Part shown: positions 59,301 through 64,000 of the stretch, piece by piece | Layout of the letters: each line of letters begins with the position of its first letter | Numbering within the stretch: the stretch's first letter is position 1 | Source of the DNA: Bagarius yarrelli | Lineage: Eukaryota > Chordata > Actinopteri > Siluriformes > Sisoridae | Reading direction: 5' to 3' | NCBI GenBank assembly: GCA_005784505.1 | Contig: VCAZ01000187.1 | Span: 85,001 to 149,000 of the forward strand | DNA: 64,000 nucleotides | Program-made: the position numbers and the translations under genes | The notes under the pieces: generated by a model | The model's input: only the letters and a program-made list of their open reading frames with translations | Database searches by the model: none | Told to the model about the DNA's origin: nothing

Positions 59301-59620
59301 CCCTTTGGGGATGTACCACTCGTAGGAGGTCCTCTGTTTAAAACATCATCAGAACATCAACTCACCCACAGGTCCTTGATATAGAAGTCACAGATCCAGG
59401 ATCTGTTGTTCTTTACCTTGGTTCTGCACTTTGGGTACTCGTGGTCTCCCTGCAGCACTTTAAAGGAAATAGGGACCCTGTCAGCTCGTCGATTGGCACA
59501 GAAGGCGTCCCAGATGGCGCGATGGATGGCGTTGTAGACCACGTCAAGGCCCGTCAGAGCTACGAAGGCCATGGGCCTGCAGCACAACTCCGGCGGGAGC
59601 TCCCACTGCGTCGGGCTCAT
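37506..59620 (-). CDS. trappc11: TRAPP complex subunit 11 (foie gras), complete, 29 coding exons
   Basis: Exons: 59620-59417, 59333-59164, 58732-58662, 57184-57070, 56973-56874, 55293-55220, 55143-55046, 53639-53506, 53088-52941, 51191-51098, 50639-50560, 49364-49286, 48612-48558, 48469-48324, 48143-48082, 47212-47080, 46337-46207, 46107-45952, 45875-45688, 45550-45402, 45308-45187, 44148-44029, 43916-43857, 43744-43588, 43158-43047, 42104-42013, 41755-41622, 40712-40545, 37547-37506. All have GT-AG borders and consistent phases except exon 7, which has one extra base. The expected protein is about 1130 residues, near the human 1133. Motifs seen: [67 protein letters not shown] and AQERKQLA (foie-gras region), [62 protein letters not shown], and the end [13 protein letters not shown]. 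The subunit acts in the TRAPPIII vesicle-tethering complex between ER and Golgi and in N-glycosylation and autophagy. Confidence 0.95.
38085..39231 (+). mobile_element. RTE-like LINE, 5'-truncated 3' end with 18-bp target duplication
   Basis: Frames broken by indels give [17 protein letters not shown] and [28 protein letters not shown], then [47 protein letters not shown] and a tail with cactgtggcgacccctaaaa and gaag repeats. This is the C-terminal RT end of an RTE-type element. Both sides carry ggattcaacagtgctcct (38067-38084 and 39232-39249). The class name is from memory of such sequences. Confidence 0.75.
38352..38816. repeat. 36-bp minisatellite inside the LINE reading frame
   Basis: About 12 copies of a 36-bp unit (gtggtgggaccagccatgat, then gtatggtttagagaca) coding [13 protein letters not shown] single copy of this peptide is normal in the parent LINE. 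Later copies have point changes and deletions. Confidence 0.9.
40742..40852 (-). mobile_element. SINE, eroded
   Basis: Reverse orientation. Remnant tail (cttgacagatgtctttcatt) and head (atcttaacaccttgaccact, gagctaccactta). trappc11 intron 27. Confidence 0.6.
41255..41560. mobile_element. MITE-like repeat (GCATACT family), partial
   Basis: Shares gttaaattgcactcgtttaa, catcattcaaaaaatgatcc and cttgtgacgccgaatgtcag with the copy at 42740-43012. trappc11 intron 27. Confidence 0.5.
42740..43012. mobile_element. MITE-like repeat (GCATACT family)
   Basis: Contains gttaaattgcacttttgttt, ctgtgacgccgtatgtcatg and the end cgcacttaagtagtatgcga. trappc11 intron 25. Confidence 0.5.
43252..43435 (-). mobile_element. 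SINE, near full length
   Basis: Reverse orientation. Tail tttgcagacacccttatcca, middle gagcgattgggggttaaggg, head ctgtgctaccacttcc. trappc11 intron 24. Confidence 0.8.
43857..43916 (-). CDS. trappc11: trappc11 coding exon 23, strongly diverged
   Basis: A 60-bp exon between GTTTAG and AAG|GTGATA, phase 0 at both ends and open throughout. It starts DET and ends LSTK like the family, but the middle ([13 protein letters not shown]) does not fit the expected hydrophobic FDVAV-type segment, and the exon is two codons shorter. A tttgacgtggc word survives in another frame, suggesting small indels that compensate overall. Confidence 0.6.
44388..44540 (+). mobile_element. SINE, internally shortened
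   Basis: Head remnant (gtagtgcagtgtttaaatat, gggtttgattcccagctcca), ctcagttgtataaaagtcac and tail gtgctgtaaatgtaaatgta. trappc11 intron 21. Confidence 0.75.
44690..44960. mobile_element. MITE-like repeat (GCATACT family)
   Basis: Contains atagtaaagtgcacatcgta, atccgggcgggattagtagg and catactactcgcctcgcata. It closely follows the right half of the copy at 54130-54625. trappc11 intron 21. Confidence 0.6.
47550..48025. repeat. Tandem duplicated segment in trappc11 intron 15
   Basis: aaaatattaggcca..cc and tttaactttgctgga, then taaatt..acattttat occur twice, about 320 bp apart (47555 and 47876). The piece between (ggtttaatagaacatg, aaatgcaggaagtacat) has a third copy at about 49465-49600 in intron 11. 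Confidence 0.7.
48778..48897 (+). mobile_element. SINE fragment
   Basis: Weak head and middle (aagtggaagcttggtggcag, accaagctgccactatttgg, tgaccaatgcccttaagccc) and tail remnant ctacatgtaaatgtaaa. trappc11 intron 12. Confidence 0.55.
49540..50215. repeat. Degenerate ATGTT-rich minisatellite
   Basis: Very many gttatgtt/taatgttgtt words in irregular tandem order across almost 700 bp of trappc11 intron 11. There is no coding meaning on either strand. Confidence 0.8.
51192..52940. other. trappc11 intron 9
   Basis: About 1.7 kb of AT-rich intron. A possible remnant of the GCATACT MITE family lies at 51830-51965 (gtcacgtgacgttagtaata). No other element or exon is recognised. Confidence 0.5.
53098..53324. 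repeat. (GA)n-rich microsatellite next to trappc11 exon 9
   Basis: ga and gaca/gaaa runs. Read on the minus strand it is a CT tract that forms the pyrimidine stretch before the CTGCAG acceptor of exon 9. Confidence 0.93.
54130..54625. mobile_element. MITE-like repeat (GCATACT family), longest copy
   Basis: The left end (cccgtccaaaattgcacact, acttgagtatgtactag) and the right end (tttggacatactactcgact, tgcatactcgcttttgccta) are imperfect inverted copies. The inside is non-coding. It lies in trappc11 intron 7. Confidence 0.6.
55046..55143 (-). CDS. trappc11: trappc11 coding exon 7, one base too long
   Basis: From the first acceptor (CTCCACAG|ATACTATAAG) the exon is 98 bp, but 97 are needed to connect phase 2 from exon 6 with phase 0 into exon 8. 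The conserved [19 protein letters not shown] is in frame only if one base near 55133-55136 is skipped, or if splicing uses the second AG ten bases on (exon 55133-55046, 88 bp). The latter drops three residues. Confidence 0.75.
56203..56719. mobile_element. Possible DNA transposon with short inverted ends
   Basis: tttggacagaactagttgtc at the left and aactagttttgtccaaaacc at the right are inverted. The phrases tcggacgggacaaat and tcggacgggattagat repeat inside. It lies in trappc11 intron 5. No target duplication could be fixed. Confidence 0.4.
57288..57436 (-). mobile_element. SINE, tail lost
   Basis: Reverse orientation. Middle (gagcagtcaagggtttaggg, gggcccatcataggcagcat) and head (cattatacactgagctaccg). 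trappc11 intron 3. Confidence 0.7.
57450..58150. repeat. AGAC/GATA tetranucleotide region with an embedded 30-bp tandem repeat
   Basis: acag/agac and atag runs throughout. Between about 57700 and 57840 a 30-bp block (cactgacgaataaacagaca plus gacagtcagt) is repeated about four times. The Ser/Val/Cys/Leu reading frames on the minus strand are artefacts. Confidence 0.9.
58662..58732 (-). CDS. trappc11: trappc11 coding exon 3 (short)
   Basis: A 71-bp exon reading [17 protein letters not shown], then KKTPLPPG. It lies between GGTAG and CTG|GTGATG. Phases 2 in and 1 out fit exons 2 and 4 exactly. It is too short to stand out as an open reading frame but matches the human protein almost residue for residue. 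Confidence 0.92.
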
Positions 59621-59716
59621 TGTTCCCCAGCAGCTGTTCGAACAGCCTACAACTAGAACATCTCATGTCATTCATACTGCCAGAGACACTAAATTACACT
59701 AGGTAACAAAAAATAT

Positions 59717-59872
59717 AACGTTTACAGCATTTTGCAGAAACCCTTTTCCTTAAAATGAGCAATTAAGGGCCTTGCTGAGGGGCCCAGCAGTAATAACTTG
59801 ATAATGTTGGAATCAAACCTACAATCTTTCAGTCGGGAGTCTAACAACTTAACCACTGCACCACCACCTACC
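59717..59872 (-). mobile_element. SINE, eroded
   Basis: Reverse orientation. Tail (tacagcattttgcagaaacc), middle (gagcaattaagggccttgct, gaggggcccagcagtaataa), head (caacttaaccactgcaccac). In the first intron of trappc11. Confidence 0.75.
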
Positions 59873-60649
59873 AGTTTCATTTTTTTTAACCCATATCACA
59901 GACTCAACACAATAAAGCCAAGTTAGTTTACAAACTTCACATAACCCAAATCAGGAAACGTAATAGATAAAATAAAATAAATACATAATAATGATATTGT
60001 TGATAATAGAATTATAGTCGTAGTTATAACAGATTGTATAATACAAATGAAACAGGTTTTTTTATTTTGCTCCGAAAAAGTGAGAAATTATTTTTTAATA
60101 CAATAAACAAAGGAGGGAATAATAAATATCTGCATTTATTCATTTTTAAACTCGACTTTGCTAATAAAACATTAGTACTAATCAGATCGTACAGAGCAAT
60201 TCAGCTTATTCCGTACATCTTGTAGGAGAGAGTGAAACCAACAGCAACCACAGCTAAATATTATTATTATTATTATTATTATTAGATTTCACTTCTTTCA
60301 TCTTATATCCAATACCAACTGGAAAAAAAGAGCTTTTGCTTATAAGTTATTATAATAATTTTAAGCTTGCATTACATGCATAATGCTGTAAAGGTGGTAT
60401 TGCGTGCAATTCTCAAAACAGACACAAGGGGGCAGCACATACCAATATGGTCTAATATCACGGTCAGATTTTTAGAAAATCAATAACAGATCATTAAAAA
60501 AAGGTTAACAATTGGAAAATATAGAGCTAAAACTTATTATCAGTCGATCTCTCTAATTAATTAATTAATTAATTAATTAATAACTATAAACTAGTGGGGC
60601 TAAACTGGCAGGACAGATGTGGGCTTTATTTGTCTTGGAATGTCAATCA

Positions 60650-60858
60650 GCTGGATTGGTAGTTCAGTGGTTAAGATGTTAGATTGCTGATCAAACGACC
60701 ACTAAAATGCCACTGCTGGGCCCCTGAGTGAGGCCCTTAACTATTAACTGCTCGGTTAAATAAAAATAATAATAAAAAGAGAAATTAGTTGTAAATTATC
60801 TCTTTAAAGGGAAGTCTAATAGTGTCTGGCAAATGCCATCAATGTAAATAACTCCAAA
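60650..60858 (+). mobile_element. SINE, diverged
   Basis: Head (ggtagttcagtggttaagat), middle (ccactgctgggcccctgagt, taactgctcggttaaataaa) and tail (gtgtctggcaaatgccatca, atgtaaataa). In the first intron of trappc11. Confidence 0.7.
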
Positions 60859-61439
60859 TTAATAGTTATAAAGGAAAAAATTAATTTAAAAAATAAAAGC
60901 ATCAGCGTTAGTAGTCTGTTATTTGCTATAAAATAATTACATTTAAAGTCTGTTTACTTATATTTCTTTATTTTATTTTTAGAAATTATGTCCTAAATTA
61001 AAGAACGAAATTTGATATTTATTTATTTATTTAGTAATAATTAAATAAAGGGTCATTTGAGACAATGAATTTAAAAAAAGTTTGCATTTTTATCCATTTC
61101 AGTTCTGTTAGTTTTTTTTCACTATGCTAACAACTAGTTAATACCTAGTTACATTTACTAGCTAAACCAGCTGTATAAGGATAAATGTAGTATTTAAAAT
61201 TAAACAATAAAACGACAGAAAGGTGTATAAAAACCTCAGAAACGCCTCACGTTACACTGATGTTAATAAAATGTTACTCCAGTGACGTTAGCATTAGCAG
61301 TATTTCTTTCTTTCTTACTTTCTGTTTAAGAGTCCAGTGCCGCAATGCTAACAGCTAGCTAATTTCCGTAACATTTCTCTACTAGCAACTTTTTTTTAGC
61401 AGTTCCACACAGACGAGCTGTTCATAAACAGGTTATTAC

Positions 61440-61555
61440 CTCTCCGGGTGAATCCGCGCTCTGGTCACAGAAACCGCGCTACAGTTAGAGGGTTTATTCG
61501 CCGTGTTTATGTCCGTGTAGCTTCAAGCTAACCGACGTCCCGTGACACACCAGCT
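61440..61555 (-). other. trappc11: Probable non-coding first exon and promoter of trappc11
   Basis: On the minus strand CCCGGAGAG|GTAATAACC is a good donor at 61440, preceded by a CpG-bearing stretch up to about 61555. The coding exon has a matching acceptor (AGTTGTAG|GCTGTTCG) at 59646, 26 bases before ATG. The transcription start is not fixed by sequence. Confidence 0.5.
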
Positions 61556-62290
61556 CTTCTTCGGTGATTTCCAGTGCATACGGGGCATTACTGCCATCTG
61601 TCGGATTAATCGGGAAACATTTATTCATTTATTATTAAATACATTTAATAAAAGATTTAGGAAAGCATTAAATTATTTAGTATCTTTTTATTATCTCGTT
61701 TTTAAATCAATTTGCGTCATTAAAGAACATTTAAAAACATTTAAACTCATTTTTATCTCACAAGATTTTTCAGTTTCTAAAAAATACCAACAGGCATAAA
61801 CACTGTTTATCGTTTTATCAGTGGTTTAACTGTTTTTTCTTAAATATGTTCCCTAAATTCCAAAGAAATCATATCAAGAACATGCAACAGGGACACCATC
61901 CCAAAAAAAGGTGAGGGACCACCAAAAGTGCAGAGAGAAATAATCTCAGGGAACATTTTTAGCAATCTAAAAAATATAATAATAATAATAATAATAATAG
62001 TAAATTTAATGAGGGTCAATAACGTTATTATTAATAAAATATTCATAAGGTAAAGACCATAATAATAATAACAACAACAATTATATTTATATATATATTG
62101 GGACTAAGTTTTTATTTTTTTCCAATACAACATTTTATTTGTTGAGATTAGATTCAGGATTACATTCAGGATATTTACATTTTAGAATAAAAAAATTAAT
62201 AGAATAAAACAATTTAAGAGGTATTAACAAAATTAGAGAGAATAATAATAACAATAATAATAAAATACTTTTCACTTCGTTTAGCTATGT
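61556..62290. other. Spacer between trappc11 and hars
   Basis: AT-rich spacer with an (AAT)n run at about 61976-62000 and short tata/ataa repeats at 62060-62100. No gene is seen. The divergent start regions lie at its two ends. Confidence 0.5.
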
Positions 62291-62336
62291 GACGTCTATT
62301 TTCCGCGACCAAAGAGCGCCTGCGTGAATGATTGAG

Positions 62337-62348
62337 TGCGCATGCGCA
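62337..62348 (+). promoter_or_regulatory. NRF1-type palindrome upstream of hars
   Basis: A perfect 12-bp palindrome TGCGCATGCGCA, 46 bp before the hars ATG, matches the known NRF1 consensus. A CRE-like tgacgtc lies at about 62290. Both are typical of housekeeping promoters. Confidence 0.6.
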
Positions 62349-62394
62349 GGCGGATGTACTGGAAGGGACGCATACCGGTGAATTAAAAAGCACT

Positions 62395-62484
62395 ATGGCC
62401 GACAAAGCGCAAATACAGGAGGCGATTAAAGTACAAGGGGAGATTGTGCGAAAACTAAAAGCAGAAAAAGCCGGCAAGGAACAG
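62395..62484 (+). CDS. hars: Histidyl-tRNA synthetase, first coding exon (partial gene)
   Basis: ATG at 62395 gives MADKAQIQEAIKVQGEIVRK, then LKAEKAGKEQ, ending CAG|GTGTGT at 62484 (30 codons, phase 0). This is the first half of a WHEP-TRS helical hairpin as found at the N-terminus of vertebrate histidyl-tRNA synthetase (basic, V.LQGE.VR.LK..KA pattern). The enzyme charges tRNA-His in the cytosol. Other WHEP proteins (glycyl-, tryptophanyl-, methionyl- or bifunctional Glu/Pro-tRNA synthetase) are less likely because the motif begins right at the start codon. The second half of the hairpin and the catalytic core would lie beyond 64000. Confidence 0.75.
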
Positions 62485-64000
62485 GTGTGTGTATGAAACG
62501 ACATTATACTTGTTTTTCATTGAAATGGCGAGACGTTCATTTCCCCGCATGATGTAATCGGTTGCTGACATGTGCTTTTAGCTTCGTCACTATAAACTGC
62601 ATGTAGTTCTATTATTTTTCTTCCTAAAGCTTCATTCTGTCAGGATGTTTTCCAGTGATGGTCCAGATTATAGTGTCCTAGCATGTTGCTACACAGTGTT
62701 TAGCATAAAGATGATGCAACATCAGGAGTGAGAAGGAAAGATAGATTTATCACAATATGGCAACCCGTACTGTCTGCTGTGAGCTTTGGCTTTTCATCAT
62801 CATGTCTCTCCGGTGACAAATGACAGTTTACTATAGTCCTATTAATAGATTAATTAATCATTGGGTAATTAGAGATGTGACTGTAAACATGGATGTCCTC
62901 ATCTGCACTGTTGACAATCCTATCCTGAGGTTTAAACTTATAAAATAGAAATAAATGATCCACAGATTTCATTCTGGATCCTACGTGTCCCACAGTGCGA
63001 GTGATGCAGCGGGGCTTTAATCCATCTCATCTGCCAATTAGGGCTGTCACAATTATTAAATAACCCTATGATCGCAGTCGTGCTGAGTTGTTCATCTGCA
63101 GACCAGCAGGATCTGGGTTCAAGCCCCACCACTACTGCCACTGTTGGGTCCTTAAGAAAGACCCTAAACCCTTCCTGCTCCAGGGGGCGCTGTATCATAG
63201 CTGACCCTGCGCTCTGACCCCCAACTTACTAAGACGGAATATGCAAAGAAAGAATTTCACTGTGCTGTAAAGACATTTTATTTTAATTAATTAATTAACT
63301 GTAGTCGTTGCATCCAACCAGAATTATTGCCCACTTCTATTATCCAAAACTGTAGTAACTGCAACACCACTGACGGAACACAATAAAATACGGATCTCCT
63401 TTAATAATATATTTCTATTTATCTATAAGAAAGAATTCACAGTGACGTGTTAAAAAAGGCACAAATTTGTCCACGGAGTGAATATAGAGTGAGCGAAGAG
63501 ACAGGAAATGAAAATCCGGAGCTTTAAGCAGAAATTCTTGCCCCCTTCACTCCGCTCACTATTTGTGAAAGATACAATTAAAATTGTTTATAATTTTCTA
63601 AACAAATAAATTTGTGTGGCGTGTGTTAACTGCTAACAGGCGATAAGTCGTCATAATCGCAATTATTTATTTGACAATTAATCGTCCAGCAAATTTCATA
63701 ATCGTGATGCCTAAATCCGAACAAACTCGCTTCGGTTTCTATGTACAATAACATGGTAAATAAGAGAGGAGGTGTGTTTCTGTGTGATTATTCTCTTGAT
63801 GCAGACGACGTCTAGACTCATGCGCCTGATTTTGACACCTTGCTCTCATGTTTTGCTTCCTTGATGCTGTGATGCCCCTAGTGCTAAGGGTCGCTCACCA
63901 CTTTTCTCCTGTTCTTCCTGCTTCCTCCTGCTGCTGCTTTGGTACCTCCATATTTCCTCTCAACTCCTCCTCCTCAATCATCATCATCATCATCGGATTT
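62485..64000 (+). other. hars intron 1 (part)
   Basis: No further exon recognised. It contains the SINE at 63080-63280 and a cat/tcc-rich end at 63920-64000. Confidence 0.55.
63080..63280 (+). mobile_element. Third SINE family copy
   Basis: Same block order as the copy at 32922: ctgggttcaagccccaccac, gttgggtccttaagaaagac, agggggcgctgtatcatagc, gaccctgcgctctgaccccc, and end aagaatttcactgtgctgta. Confidence 0.75.

Overview
ORGANISM. This is vertebrate nuclear DNA, most likely from a teleost fish. The genes are split into short exons with GT-AG introns and read as vertebrate families. The non-coding DNA is full of fish-type tRNA-derived SINEs, short inverted-repeat DNA transposons, LINE fragments of the L2 and RTE types, and microsatellites. 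There are no bacterial operons, phage genes or CRISPR arrays. LAYOUT. Four protein genes can be read. (1) At the left edge, the first coding exon of a storkhead-box gene (probably stox2) lies on the minus strand (1605-1932) with a CpG-rich promoter behind it; the rest of the gene runs off the left end. (2) A complete 10-exon organic cation/carnitine transporter of the SLC22A4/A5 (OCTN) type lies on the minus strand (28392 down to 6177); its exons join in frame to 534 codons plus stop. (3) A complete trappc11 (foie gras) gene lies on the minus strand. It has 29 coding exons from 59620 down to 37506 and a probable non-coding first exon ending at 61440. (4) The first coding exon of a histidyl-tRNA synthetase gene (hars) lies on the plus strand at 62395-62484, head to head with trappc11. 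GENES TOGETHER. These are unrelated housekeeping or physiological genes, not a pathway. trappc11 serves ER-to-Golgi traffic, the SLC22 protein is a plasma-membrane transporter, hars charges tRNA-His, and stox encodes a winged-helix regulator. From general knowledge of vertebrate maps, trappc11 and STOX2 lie close together in the same orientation in mammals, which favours stox2 for gene 1. The SLC22 gene between them would then be an insertion or a lineage-specific arrangement. NON-CODING DNA. 1-1600 (stox intron 1) is mostly a G/C-rich 32-bp minisatellite. 2746-4075 is a 17-bp minisatellite. SLC22 intron 1 contains two related AT-rich satellite arrays (25.39-28.05 kb) that end directly on the exon 1 splice donor. 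28.4-37.5 kb is intergenic and holds nested and fold-back mobile elements. trappc11 introns hold many SINEs and a family of palindromic MITE-like repeats. MOST UNUSUAL POINTS. trappc11 coding exon 7 has one base too many for the conserved frame, with a second acceptor that would restore it. trappc11 coding exon 23 keeps its splice sites and frame but has lost most of the expected sequence. The SLC22 gene needs a GC-AG intron to stay in frame. A LINE copy with an 18-bp target duplication sits inside a DNA transposon, and a 36-bp in-frame minisatellite has grown inside its reverse-transcriptase reading frame. I found no evidence for a new multi-gene biological system.
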